Below, piece after piece: positions 17,860-27,052 of a stretch of 54,212 nucleotides of DNA; within the stretch, counting starts at the first letter, position 1, and each line of letters opens with the position of its first letter. A program made the translations under genes and the position numbers. Origin of the DNA: Shewanella sp. c952 (GTDB lineage Bacteria > Pseudomonadota > Gammaproteobacteria > Enterobacterales > Shewanellaceae); the NCBI RefSeq assembly GCF_019654975.1, contig NZ_BPEW01000030.1:1-54212 (forward strand), in the 5' to 3' direction. The notes below the pieces were generated by a model. The model was not told the origin of the DNA. It saw nothing but the letters and a program-made list of their open reading frames with translations, and ran no database searches.

Positions 17860-17890
17860 AACTACGGCGCGCTATAAGCGCGCCGTAGTT
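17860..17890 (-). terminator. Strong terminator of recA
   Basis: A 14-base perfect GC-rich stem (AACTACGGCGCGCT and complement) with a three-base loop, followed on the minus strand by GTTTTTTAG. It lies about 50 bases beyond the recA stop, so recA ends here and does not read into alaS. Confidence 0.88.
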
Positions 17891-17939
17891 GGCATTTATA
17901 ACCCTAAATGTTTAGGATTTATAGAGTGATGGCAGTCGT

Positions 17940-19007
17940 TTAAAAAACTTCACCAGTTTCCATATCGACATTATCACCAGCCGTATCAGTGGCGCCAGCT
18001 TCAACTTTTTCGCCACTGCCTAAAAGCATAGAGCGCAACGCTGTTTCAATCTCATCAGATATTTCTGGGTTCTCGATTAAGTACTTACCCGCATTTGCGC
18101 GACCTTGGCCGATTTTGCTGCCTTTATAGGCATACCATGCACCTGACTTTTCAATCAATTTATGCACAACACCAAGGTCAACCAACTCGCCAGTGCTGTT
18201 AATACCTTGACCGTAAAGAATTTGGAATTCAGCTTGCTTAAATGGTGCAGCAATCTTGTTCTTAACCACTTTAACGCGTGTTTCGTTACCAATAACCTCG
18301 TCACGATCTTTAATAGCACCGGTACGGCGGATATCTAAACGAACTGAAGCGTAAAACTTAAGTGCATTACCACCCGTTGTCGTCTCTGGGTTACCAAACA
18401 TCACACCAATCTTCATACGAATTTGGTTAATAAAGATAAGTAAAGTATTAGACTGCTTAAGATTACCTGCAAGCTTACGCATAGCTTGGCTCATCATACG
18501 TGCAGCAAGGCCCATGTGAGAGTCACCAATTTCGCCTTCAATTTCAGCTTTTGGTGTTAGTGCTGCTACCGAGTCAACAATAATCACATCTACAGCGCCT
18601 GAGCGAGTCAATGCATCACAGATCTCTAACGCTTGTTCACCCGTATCAGGCTGTGAACAAAGTAGGTTATCAATATCAACACCTAGCTTTTGAGCATATA
18701 CAGGATCCAAGGCATGCTCCGCATCGATAAAGGCACAAGTCTTGCCTTGCTTTTGCGCTGCTGCGATAACTTCAAGAGTAAGCGTCGTCTTACCTGATGA
18801 TTCAGGACCATAGATCTCAACGATACGCCCCATTGGTAGGCCGCCAGCACCTAATGCGACATCCAAAGATAGAGAGCCTGTCGAGATAGTTTCAACATCC
18901 ATTGAGCGATCTTCGCCCAATTTCATAATTGAACCTTTACCAAATTGCTTTTCAATTTGACCTAAAACGGCATTTAACGCTTTCTCTTTATTTGGATCAG
19001 TCTTCAT
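17940..19007 (-). CDS. recA: Recombinase RecA
   Basis: DNA strand-exchange ATPase and co-protease that triggers LexA self-cleavage. The 355 residues are the usual length. Walker A is GPESSGKTT (about 66-74), Walker B is VIIVDSVAAL, loop L1 lies near IGDSHMGLAARMMSQ and L2 near GNPETTTGGNALKFYASVR. The acidic tail (ATDTAGDNVDMETGEVF) modulates activity in the family. A LexA box lies inside the promoter at 19107-19134. It is divergent from mutS and has its own terminator. Confidence 0.98.
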   Translation of the reverse strand: MKTDPNKEKALNAVLGQIEKQFGKGSIMKLGEDRSMDVETISTGSLSLDVALGAGGLPMGRIVEIYGPESSGKTTLTLEVIAAAQKQGKTCAFIDAEHALDPVYAQKLGVDIDNLLCSQPDTGEQALEICDALTRSGAVDVIIVDSVAALTPKAEIEGEIGDSHMGLAARMMSQAMRKLAGNLKQSNTLLIFINQIRMKIGVMFGNPETTTGGNALKFYASVRLDIRRTGAIKDRDEVIGNETRVKVVKNKIAAPFKQAEFQILYGQGINSTGELVDLGVVHKLIEKSGAWYAYKGSKIGQGRANAGKYLIENPEISDEIETALRSMLLGSGEKVEAGATDTAGDNVDMETGEVF

Positions 19008-19327
19008 TCTTATGTCCTTTGGATCTCAGTGCTAATACAGTATCAGCACTGCATTATCATTTAGGTGATGACTCTAATGCCTTCTCTAGAGCCTCAATAT
19101 GAAACTAGTATACTGTACAATCATACAGTATCAAGTACTGTGCAAGATTTTTTTACAAAGACCTATAAATCAATAAGATAGTTAATCACTGTTCAACATA
19201 GGCAAGAAATAGCAGTATTTCATTGCAATAATCCACACTAAAATGCGTAAAAAATTGCTAAGATTGGCTCCCATAATTGTTTCATGGCTCACGACGGCCG
19301 CAGTAAAAGTACAGGCAAAGCAAATCA
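19008..19327. other. recA-mutS divergent intergenic region
   Basis: 320 bases holding the recA SOS promoter (19107-19134) and the mutS upstream region (19135-19327). I see no second LexA box facing mutS and no gene. Confidence 0.6.
19107..19134 (-). promoter_or_regulatory. recA promoter with embedded LexA (SOS) box
   Basis: On the minus strand -35 TTGATA (19129-19134), a 16-base spacer and -10 TATACT (19107-19112). The spacer is exactly CTGT-N8-ACAG; the extended box is TACTGTACAATCATACAGTA at 19111-19130. LexA would block RNA polymerase directly. The layout is the same as in the E. coli recA promoter. Confidence 0.93.
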
Positions 19328-21910
19328 ATGACTGCAATTGAACCGCAAAACTTAGAAAAACATACCCCAATGATGCGTCAATATTTGACGTTAAAGGCGC
19401 AACATCCAGACATGTTGCTATTTTATCGCATGGGGGATTTCTACGAACTTTTCTACGAAGATGCCAAGCTTGCATCGGAGCTGTTAGGGATATCATTAAC
19501 AGCGAGAGGCAAAAGCGGCGGTGATCCTATCCCCATGGCTGGCCTTCCCTACCATGCAGTAGAAGGCTATCTAGCTAAGCTTGTTCAATTACGGGTCTCG
19601 GTTGCGATATGTGAGCAAATAGGTGATCCCGCGACTTCAAAAGGCCCAGTTGAGCGTAAAGTCGTTCGCATTGTCACCCCAGGTACACTAACCGATGAAG
19701 CATTACTGCAGGAGCGACAAGACAATTTGTTAGCCGCGCTCTATCAAGGGAAGAGCGGTTACGGCTACGCCACTCTAGATATCGCATCGGGTCGTTTTGT
19801 AGTCACAGAGCTTGCAGATACCGAAGCGCTAGAAGCTGAACTGCAAAGAACCAACCCAGCAGAGTTACTATATAGCGAAGATTTTTCGCAGATGAGCCTT
19901 ATTGCCGGCATGAATGGTACTCGCCGTCGTCCTGAATGGGAGTTTGACTTTGATACCTGCCAACGTTTACTACTAAATCAGTTCGGTACAAAAGATCTTA
20001 ATGGTTTCGGTATTGAAGGTGCGAGACTTTCGCTACAAGCTGCTGGCTGTTTGATGCAATACGTTAAAGATACTCAGCGTACCGCACTGCCACACATTAA
20101 CTCTATCGTACGTTTTAACCAAACAGATAGCATAGTGCTTGATGCAGCAACCCGCCGTAATCTTGAACTAACCGTTAACTTACAAGGTGGGCACACTAAT
20201 ACTTTAGCATCAGTTTTAGACAGTACTGTTACCGCTATGGGCAGTCGCATGTTGCAGCGCTGGTTGCATCAACCACTGCGAGATCACCAAGTGATTAAAG
20301 CAAGGCAATCATCAATAGCCGAGTTAATTGCAACAGAGAATTATCAGCTACTGGCTGACGATTTAAAAGCGCTTGGGGATGTTGAGCGAATTACTGCACG
20401 TATCGCGCTTCGAAACGCCCGACCAAGAGATTTCGCCCGTTTGCGTCAGGCATTAGGCTTATTACCTCAGCTACAACAAACGTTAAAAACCTCCTCAGAG
20501 CCTCATCTACAATATTTGTCGCAGGTTATTGGAGAGTTTCCTGAAGAGTTAGCATTGCTCTCTAGGGCTGTTGTCGACAATCCGCCCATGCTTATTCGCG
20601 ATGGCGGTGTAATACGAGACGGTTACGATGCAGAGTTGGATGAGTGGCGCGTACTGAGCGCCGGGGCTACTGATTACTTAACTCAGCTTGAAGCCAGAGA
20701 AAAAGAGCAAACAGGTATATCGACCCTCAAAGTCGGTTATAACCGAGTTCACGGTTACTATATTGAAGTCAGCCGCCGTGAGTCTGATTTAGTACCACTG
20801 AGCTATCAGCGACGTCAAACACTCAAAAACACTGAACGTTATATTATTGCTGAGCTAAAAGAGCATGAAGAGAAAGTGCTTTCTAGCCAGGGCAAAGCGT
20901 TAGCACTCGAAAAACAGTTATGGGAACAGTTGTTTGATCTCATCTTACCTAAGCTGCATGAACTGCAAGAGTTTGCCACTGCGGCGGCAGAGTTAGATGT
21001 ATTATGCAATTTCGCTGAGCGCGCTGAAACGCTTAATTATGCCTGCCCAGAGCTTTCTGACATATCAGGCATACACGTTGAAGCAGGCCGCCACCCTGTC
21101 GTCGAGCAAGTCAGTCAGAGTCCATTTATCGCCAACCCAGTGACGCTAAATGCACAGCGTAAGATGCTGATTGTGACAGGACCTAATATGGGGGGTAAGT
21201 CCACCTATATGAGACAGATTGCCCTCATTACATTAATGGCCCATATAGGTTGTTATGTTCCCGCAGAACACGCGGTTATCGGCCCAGTTGATAGGATATT
21301 TACGCGCATTGGTGCATCTGATGATTTAGCATCTGGCCGCTCAACCTTCATGGTGGAAATGACTGAAACGGCAAATATCCTTCATAATGCGACGCCAAAT
21401 AGCTTAGTGCTAATGGATGAAATTGGTCGTGGAACCTCAACCTATGATGGTCTTTCACTTGCGTGGTCAGCAGCTGAATACTTAGCAAATAATTTAAACG
21501 CTATGACCCTATTTGCCACTCATTATTTCGAGTTGACCCAGCTGCCAGAACAGATGGGAAATGTCGAAAACGTGCATTTAGATGCCGTTGAACATGGTGA
21601 CAGTATTGTATTTATGCATGCAGTACAGGAAGGTCCAGCGAGCCGTAGTTATGGACTACAAGTTGCTGCACTTGCAGGTGTTCCTAACAGCGTTATCAAT
21701 GCGGCCAAACAAAAACTTCACCATTTAGAAAGCCGCGATCACGCATTAGAGCAATCTAAAAATGGAGAGATGGCTGTGCAGCAGACAATGAGCTTCCCAA
21801 CTCAGCCGACATCACCAGTGATAGAAGCACTTGAAAAGCTAAACCCTGATGAACTAACACCAAAACAAGCTCTCGATTACCTATACAACTTGAAGAAAAT
21901 GACTAGGTAA
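19328..21910 (+). CDS. mutS: DNA mismatch repair protein MutS
   Basis: Mismatch-recognition ATPase. The 860 residues are of normal length. The N-terminal mismatch-binding motif reads FYRMGDFYELFYEDA (about 36-50), containing the Phe-x-Glu wedge. The C-terminal ABC ATPase has Walker A GPNMGGKSTYMRQ (about 618-630) and Walker B LVLMDEIGRGTSTYDG. The end (LNPDELTPKQALDYLYNLKK) matches the MutS tetramerisation tail. The ATG at 19328 gives the family N-terminus, though its ribosome site is weak. It is divergent from recA and convergent with rpoS across a shared terminator. Confidence 0.97.
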   Translation: MTAIEPQNLEKHTPMMRQYLTLKAQHPDMLLFYRMGDFYELFYEDAKLASELLGISLTARGKSGGDPIPMAGLPYHAVEGYLAKLVQLRVSVAICEQIGDPATSKGPVERKVVRIVTPGTLTDEALLQERQDNLLAALYQGKSGYGYATLDIASGRFVVTELADTEALEAELQRTNPAELLYSEDFSQMSLIAGMNGTRRRPEWEFDFDTCQRLLLNQFGTKDLNGFGIEGARLSLQAAGCLMQYVKDTQRTALPHINSIVRFNQTDSIVLDAATRRNLELTVNLQGGHTNTLASVLDSTVTAMGSRMLQRWLHQPLRDHQVIKARQSSIAELIATENYQLLADDLKALGDVERITARIALRNARPRDFARLRQALGLLPQLQQTLKTSSEPHLQYLSQVIGEFPEELALLSRAVVDNPPMLIRDGGVIRDGYDAELDEWRVLSAGATDYLTQLEAREKEQTGISTLKVGYNRVHGYYIEVSRRESDLVPLSYQRRQTLKNTERYIIAELKEHEEKVLSSQGKALALEKQLWEQLFDLILPKLHELQEFATAAAELDVLCNFAERAETLNYACPELSDISGIHVEAGRHPVVEQVSQSPFIANPVTLNAQRKMLIVTGPNMGGKSTYMRQIALITLMAHIGCYVPAEHAVIGPVDRIFTRIGASDDLASGRSTFMVEMTETANILHNATPNSLVLMDEIGRGTSTYDGLSLAWSAAEYLANNLNAMTLFATHYFELTQLPEQMGNVENVHLDAVEHGDSIVFMHAVQEGPASRSYGLQVAALAGVPNSVINAAKQKLHHLESRDHALEQSKNGEMAVQQTMSFPTQPTSPVIEALEKLNPDELTPKQALDYLYNLKKMTR

Positions 21911-21931
21911 TTTGTAATCAAGAGGTACAAA

Positions 21932-21952
21932 AAAGGCGCCATTGGCGCCTTT
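21932..21952. terminator. Terminator between mutS and rpoS
   Basis: Stem AAAGGCGCC/GGCGCCTTT with an ATT loop. On the minus strand it is followed by a clean T-run, so it should be strong for rpoS; on the plus strand the tract is TTTAATTTATTT, weaker for mutS. Confidence 0.82.
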
Positions 21953-21968
21953 AATTTATTTAAAGCAA

Positions 21969-22937
21969 CTACACTCTGAAGATAGCTTCAACTGACAGCC
22001 CTTGAGCCCCGAGTAGATCTTTCAAACGCTTTAACGCTTCTACTTGGATTTGGCGTACACGCTCACGTGTCAAACCAATCTCTTTGCCTACATTTTCAAG
22101 TGTTGATGGCTCATAACCTAATAACCCGAATCGGCGCGCTAGCACTTCTCTTTGCTTGGTATTGAGTTCATCTAACCATTTCACCACTGATTTTGACATA
22201 TCTTCATCCTGAACTTTGTAATCAGGACCAACGTTGTCATCATCGGCTAATACGTCGAGTAGTGCTTTATCACTTTCACCGCCTAATGGGGTATCCACAG
22301 AGGTAATGCGTTCATTGAGCTTAAGCATACGACTAACATCACTACTTGATAGATCAAGCTTCTCAGCAATCTCTTCCGCTGTGGGTTCGTGATCAAGTTT
22401 GTGTGCGAGTTCTCGTGCTGTACGCAAGTAGACATTGAGTTCTTTAACAACGTGGATAGGTAATCTAATCGTACGAGTCTGATTCATTATTGCTCGTTCA
22501 ATTGTTTGTCTAATCCACCAAGTGGCGTAGGTAGAGAATCTAAAACCGCGTTCAGGATCAAATTTTTCAACGGCTCGAATTAGGCCTAAATTTCCCTCTT
22601 CGATAAGATCGAGCAGCGCTAAGCCACGATTATTGTATCGGCGAGCAATTTTGACCACGAGTCTGAGGTTACTTTCAATCATGCGGTTACGTGATTTTTC
22701 ACAGCCCTTAAGAGACTTGCGTGAAAAAAACACCTCTTCTTCTGCACTGAGAAGGGGGGAAAATCCGATTTCGCCAAGATACAGTTGAGTTGCATCGAGG
22801 TTTTTTTGTAAATCATCTTGTACTTGTTGTTCTAATTCTGCTTCTTTAACTGCTTTTTTACTGAGGTCTAATTTGGATTCCTTTACAGAAACATTCGTAG
22901 GTTCTTCTGCCATAACGGCGTTATTAGTTCTGCCCAT
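21969..22937 (-). CDS. rpoS: Stationary-phase sigma factor RpoS
   Basis: Sigma-70 family factor for general stress and stationary phase. At 322 residues it has normal length. Region 1.2 (DATQLYLGEIGFSPLLSAEEE), region 2 (NLRLVVKIARRYNNRGLALLDLIEEGNLGLIRAVEKFDPERGFRFSTYATWWIRQ), region 3, and region 4 helix-turn-helix (TLENVGKEIGLTRERVRQIQ) are all present. It follows nlpD, the usual arrangement in which the main rpoS promoter lies inside nlpD, and the 76-base gap before the ATG leaves little room for another. Confidence 0.96.
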   Translation of the reverse strand: MGRTNNAVMAEEPTNVSVKESKLDLSKKAVKEAELEQQVQDDLQKNLDATQLYLGEIGFSPLLSAEEEVFFSRKSLKGCEKSRNRMIESNLRLVVKIARRYNNRGLALLDLIEEGNLGLIRAVEKFDPERGFRFSTYATWWIRQTIERAIMNQTRTIRLPIHVVKELNVYLRTARELAHKLDHEPTAEEIAEKLDLSSSDVSRMLKLNERITSVDTPLGGESDKALLDVLADDDNVGPDYKVQDEDMSKSVVKWLDELNTKQREVLARRFGLLGYEPSTLENVGKEIGLTRERVRQIQVEALKRLKDLLGAQGLSVEAIFRV

Positions 22938-23013
22938 AATATATCTCCCGAATTTTCAATTTAATTACTGCACTTTACTATCCTCCGATTTGCCAAATTG
23001 GCAGCCTAATCAA

Positions 23014-23910
23014 TTATTGCTTAGGCAAATATTTAAGTGGGTTTACTGACTTCCCATGATAACGGATCTCAAAATGTAACATGACCCGATTCGTGCCTGT
23101 ACTACCCATTTTAGCAACTGTCTGTCCAGCATTAACAACTTGCTTTTCTTTTACTAAGATCTTATCAGCATGTGCGTAAGCACTGAGGAAATCGTCACTA
23201 TGTTTTATAATAACTAAATTACCATATCCTCGTAGTGCACTTCCTGCATAAACCACTCTACCACTAGCAGCAGCTTTAATTGCGTCACCACGATTACCCG
23301 CGATCTTTATTCCTTTATTTCCCTGCTCTTTGGCTGAGAAAGTACCAATCATCTTACCTTTCACTGGCCAGGACCAACGACTTACCTTTTTCGGCAGTGT
23401 TGACTCTTGCCTGTGGATAACTCGGTTAACAGCTTGTTGACTGTCTGTAACAGAATACGCAGACTTTGCCACATGATCAAGCTGTTTTTTTGACGCGGTT
23501 TTAGCGGTCACTTGAGATGAGGAAGAAGCCACAACTGGTTGTTTATCAACAGATTTAGATGTCTTCACTCGCTGTTTAGATGCTTGTTTTGACGGTTTTT
23601 TGGCAGTATTGCTATTTGTAACAGATTTTTTAGAGTTTAGACTCAATACCTGTCCAGGGTAGATGGTGTAAGGCTTTGCTAGATTATTTATCTTTGCTAC
23701 ATGGGCAAAATCTTTATTTGCCCCCCAAGAGATAGAGTAAAGTGTATCCCCCTGCTTCACCTTATAGCGACTAGCAGTAATAGAGCCTTTATCGTGTGCA
23801 GGTTTGCTAGGGTAATTGAGCGATTCTACAGGCGCAGGGCGATCAGCCTGAAAGCTACAACCAGCTAACAACAAAGTAAAAACGATAGTGAAGTGTGATA
23901 AAAACTTCAT
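23014..23910 (-). CDS. nlpD: Lipoprotein NlpD, amidase activator
   Basis: Outer-membrane lipoprotein that in the family activates the cell-wall amidase AmiC at the septum. 298 residues: signal peptide with lipobox LLAGC (Cys about residue 18), LysM peptidoglycan-binding domain (VKQGDTLYSISWG onward), a Lys/Ser-rich linker, and a C-terminal M23/LytM domain (about 190-298). The M23 metal ligands are missing (NKGIKIAG where HxxxD is expected), as in other NlpD proteins, so it should be an activator rather than a peptidase. The ATG at 23910 follows a GGGGTGG ribosome site; the in-frame TTG at 23928 is less likely. Confidence 0.93.
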   Translation of the reverse strand: MKFLSHFTIVFTLLLAGCSFQADRPAPVESLNYPSKPAHDKGSITASRYKVKQGDTLYSISWGANKDFAHVAKINNLAKPYTIYPGQVLSLNSKKSVTNSNTAKKPSKQASKQRVKTSKSVDKQPVVASSSSQVTAKTASKKQLDHVAKSAYSVTDSQQAVNRVIHRQESTLPKKVSRWSWPVKGKMIGTFSAKEQGNKGIKIAGNRGDAIKAAASGRVVYAGSALRGYGNLVIIKHSDDFLSAYAHADKILVKEKQVVNAGQTVAKMGSTGTNRVMLHFEIRYHGKSVNPLKYLPKQ

Positions 23911-23976
23911 ATAAACAGGCCACCCCAAATCGCTAGTCTGCGACGATAACTGAAATATTTCGCAAATTTAAAATGA

Positions 23977-24612
23977 CTAAGCAAGCTCGCCATTAATTAA
24001 TGGCACAAACCGCACGACTTCTATCGCCTCAGAAACAAATTGAGTGCCTTGACGAGTGACTTTCAGTAATTGCTGTGAAGTTTCACCCACAGGAATAACC
24101 AGCACTCCACCGTCGGTTAACTGCTCAACCAATGCAGTCGGTACACTTGCTGCAGCGGCAGTAACCATAATGGCATCATATGGCCCTTTACTTGGCCAAC
24201 CTTGCCAGCCGTCACCATATTTAAAGGCAATATTGTGTAGATCTAACTTCTTTAAACGCTGCCGTGCTTGTATTTGCAAACTTTTAATACGCTCTACAGT
24301 GCATAATTGAGGAACCAACTGCGCTAATATCGCCGCTTGGTAACCAGAACCAGTACCGATCTCTAGCACTTTTTGAGGTTGACATTGCAATATTATTTCG
24401 GTCATCCGCGCAACAATGTAAGGCTGCGATATTGTCTGTCCTTGGCCGATAGGCAAAGCAGTATTTTCATAAGCTTTATGTCCCAAAGCCGCATCCAAGA
24501 ACCGCTCTCTGGGCGTATTGGCTACCGCTTTTAAAACCGGTTCATCACGAATACCAGCTTCATACAAACTTCTTGCTAGGTTTAAAGCCGATGTTGACGC
24601 GAGCCGATCCAT
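23977..24612 (-). CDS. pcm: Protein-L-isoaspartate O-methyltransferase
   Basis: Repairs isoaspartyl residues in aged proteins using S-adenosylmethionine. The 211 residues match the family length. Motifs: TPRERFLDAALGHKAYENTALPIGQGQTISQP near the N-terminus, SAM-binding VLEIGTGSGYQAAIL (about 82-96), and YDAIMVTAAA. I chose the ATG at 24612 with GGAA upstream; a TTG at 24663 would add 17 residues not typical of the family. It lies between surE and nlpD in the conserved surE-pcm-nlpD-rpoS order. Confidence 0.95.
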   Translation of the reverse strand: MDRLASTSALNLARSLYEAGIRDEPVLKAVANTPRERFLDAALGHKAYENTALPIGQGQTISQPYIVARMTEIILQCQPQKVLEIGTGSGYQAAILAQLVPQLCTVERIKSLQIQARQRLKKLDLHNIAFKYGDGWQGWPSKGPYDAIMVTAAAASVPTALVEQLTDGGVLVIPVGETSQQLLKVTRQGTQFVSEAIEVVRFVPLINGELA

Positions 24613-24688
24613 ATATAACAGTTCCAATTTAAATGAGTCATTAAGTTGCAGCACCCAAACCAATTATTGGCGGGGCTAATTGTTGCTA

Positions 24689-25438
24689 TTAAGCTAACGA
24701 TTCAAGCCATGTCACCATCTCTGGCAGCTGTTCAAATGCCGTTAAATCGACAGTTAAGGGTGTAATAGAAATATAGCCATGCTCTACAGCATAAAAATCA
24801 GTGCCTTCGCTGGCATCTTGTTTGTCACCAGGAGGGCCTAACCAGAAGATCTCTTTACCGGCAGGATCTTGTGTTCTTACCATCCCTTCTGCTCGATGTC
24901 TGGCACCAAGTCGCGTGATTTTAATGCCTTTAATATCCTCGATAGGCAGATCAGGCACATTTACATTTAAGATTTTGTCTTGTGCGATAGGGCTCTTCTT
25001 TAAGCCCTGAACTATCTTCAATGCAAAATGTGCTGCTGTATCATAGTGTTTTAGCTCAGATCCCACTAACGAAATTGCAATTGCTGGAAAGCCTAAAAAG
25101 CGCCCTTCCATTGCAGCAGCTACGGTTCCAGAATAGAGAGTATCATCTCCCATATTAGCGCCAGCATTAATACCCGACACCACCATGTCCGGTTCATCTT
25201 GATACAGCTCTCTTATCGCCAAGTGAACACAATCAGTAGGCGTACCGCTCACTGATATATAACCATTATCTAACTTATTCAGCCGCAATGGATTCGTCAA
25301 GGTCAAAGAGTTACTAGCACCTGAGCAGTTTCTGTCTGGCCCCACCGTTAAAGTTTCCGCTATCAGCGTTAAGGCGTTGGTTAATGCAGCAATGCCTGCT
25401 GCATTCACCCCGTCATCGTTACTAATTAAGATTTTCAT
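24689..25438 (-). CDS. surE: 5'-nucleotidase SurE
   Basis: Stationary-phase survival nucleotidase/phosphatase acting on nucleoside 5'-monophosphates. 249 residues, normal length. The metal site begins with ILISNDDGV at the N-terminus; further ligands are in NCSGASNSLT and VSGINAGANMGDDTLYSGTV. The start codon overlaps the truD stop by one base (TAATG), so the two are translationally coupled. The gene is followed by pcm. Confidence 0.97.
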   Translation of the reverse strand: MKILISNDDGVNAAGIAALTNALTLIAETLTVGPDRNCSGASNSLTLTNPLRLNKLDNGYISVSGTPTDCVHLAIRELYQDEPDMVVSGINAGANMGDDTLYSGTVAAAMEGRFLGFPAIAISLVGSELKHYDTAAHFALKIVQGLKKSPIAQDKILNVNVPDLPIEDIKGIKITRLGARHRAEGMVRTQDPAGKEIFWLGPPGDKQDASEGTDFYAVEHGYISITPLTVDLTAFEQLPEMVTWLESLA

Positions 25439-26502
25439 TAGATTGAAACGTTATCCTGTTGTGCTGCTAGCATCGCTTTTCTTGCGACTTCCTGTACATC
25501 TTGGTAGTCAACCAGTTCACGTAATACCGATGTGGCATAAGAGCCTGATGGTAAAGCAAATTTAAGAGTAATGGTATTATCTTCAACTTGATACTGCAAA
25601 TGTTGCGGTTCAAGTAGCAAAGTCCGACGCTCTTGATTGAGGCCTGCTTGCTCTAATCCATCTCTATCGACAGAAAACTCTGCTAACGCTACTGATTCAA
25701 GCTCTGCCGCATCTAATTGTGCCAGAGGCTCTCCTCGCCCCCATAAAGGTGCCGATAGCTGAATGTCCTTCTTGTTTAAACGCTCTACTAATGTTTCATC
25801 CCAATGCTCAGCGGTAAAGTAACTCTTACTACCTGCAAGCATCACGCAATCGCCCGCAAGTGTTGCGGCGCCATGAGCCGCTAATCTTGCTGAACTCGCT
25901 AAGTTGAACAAGTTAGAGCGCACTGCAGATAGATACATACTGCGCTTTTTTCTATCTTTTACTTTGCGCCCAGTAAACATCTGTCGACCGAAAACAATAT
26001 TTTTTCCTTCATGGCCGAAGCGCTGCTCTCCAAAGTAATTCGGCACACCTATTTGCGCGATTTTGTCTAGACGAGCGACCACATCTTCAACCTCTGATAC
26101 ATTCCTTAGCACTAAGGTGAAACGATTTCCTGCTAACGCGCCGATCCGCAACTTTTTTCCATGACGAGATGAAGACAACAGCGTGAGTTGATCACTATTT
26201 ATTTTTTGCCAATCCGGTGTTTCTTTGCCTGGGATCCGCACGCCAAACCACTGTTCAGTTACCGCATTCTTGTCCTTTTGCCCTGCATAAGTCACCTCTT
26301 TCGGGTGCACATGAGCAAAACTTGAAAGCATTTTAGCGACCTCAACGGTGTTTAAACCATCTTTTCGAATATGTAGCAGATGATGCTCACCTTCGCCTGT
26401 TGGCGCAAACGGTAAGATCTCCTGCACCAAGAAGTCGCTATTCTGGGTACGTAAATCAGCTTTAGCGTTAGGCTTGCCGTATAAGTAGTGAAGTTCGCTC
26501 AT
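25438..26502 (-). CDS. truD: tRNA pseudouridine(13) synthase
   Basis: Makes pseudouridine 13 in tRNA-Glu. The 354 residues are normal. The catalytic Asp lies in YAGQKDKNAVTEQWF (about residues 77-91), and PNYFGEQRFG is a family motif. Its stop overlaps the surE start by one base; ispF ends 16 bases upstream. It is a middle gene of the ftsB-ispD-ispF-truD-surE-pcm-nlpD-rpoS series. Confidence 0.96.
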   Translation of the reverse strand: MSELHYLYGKPNAKADLRTQNSDFLVQEILPFAPTGEGEHHLLHIRKDGLNTVEVAKMLSSFAHVHPKEVTYAGQKDKNAVTEQWFGVRIPGKETPDWQKINSDQLTLLSSSRHGKKLRIGALAGNRFTLVLRNVSEVEDVVARLDKIAQIGVPNYFGEQRFGHEGKNIVFGRQMFTGRKVKDRKKRSMYLSAVRSNLFNLASSARLAAHGAATLAGDCVMLAGSKSYFTAEHWDETLVERLNKKDIQLSAPLWGRGEPLAQLDAAELESVALAEFSVDRDGLEQAGLNQERRTLLLEPQHLQYQVEDNTITLKFALPSGSYATSVLRELVDYQDVQEVARKAMLAAQQDNVSI

Positions 26503-26518
26503 CTCAATCTTGCTCTCT

Positions 26519-26998
26519 TTAAATCTTGGTCATCAGTACCACAGCTTCAACTGCAATACCCTCTTTTCTACCGGTAAACCCGAGTTTTTCGGTGGTAGTC
26601 GCTTTAACATTAATATCATCGATATCTGATTGCAGATCTGCGGCTAATACCGATCTAATCGCTTCGATATGCGGCGCCATTTTCGGCGCCTGAGCAATAA
26701 CCGTCACGTCGAGATTGGACAAGCTAAAGCCCATATCTAATGCCAATTGATAGCAATGCTTTAATAACACCCGGCTATCAGCCCCTTTAAATTCAGCATC
26801 AGTATCTGGAAAATGCTTGCCGATATCTCCCAACGCCATAGCACCTAATATGGCATCAGAGATAGCATGTAGCACGACATCACCATCTGAATGTGCAATA
26901 AGACCCACTTCATAGGGGACTGTCACGCCGCCTAAAATAAGTGGTGGTTCGCCGCCAAATTTATGCACATCAAAGCCATGGCCGATTCTAATTTTCAT
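26519..26998 (-). CDS. ispF: 2-C-methyl-D-erythritol 2,4-cyclodiphosphate synthase
   Basis: Fifth enzyme of the MEP pathway to isoprenoids. 159 residues; the metal-binding D-x-H is in GHGFDVHKFG at the N-terminus, with the second His in IAHSDGDVVLHAI and the family motif ATTTEKLGFTGR near the C-terminus. It follows ispD by about 54 bases; the two act in sequence in the same pathway with one step (IspE) between them. Confidence 0.97.
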   Translation of the reverse strand: MKIRIGHGFDVHKFGGEPPLILGGVTVPYEVGLIAHSDGDVVLHAISDAILGAMALGDIGKHFPDTDAEFKGADSRVLLKHCYQLALDMGFSLSNLDVTVIAQAPKMAPHIEAIRSVLAADLQSDIDDINVKATTTEKLGFTGRKEGIAVEAVVLMTKI

Positions 26999-27052
26999 TT
27001 CAATTCCTCGTAACGGTAAAGCTTATACTCAAGCTAATCGTTAGTAGTCAGC

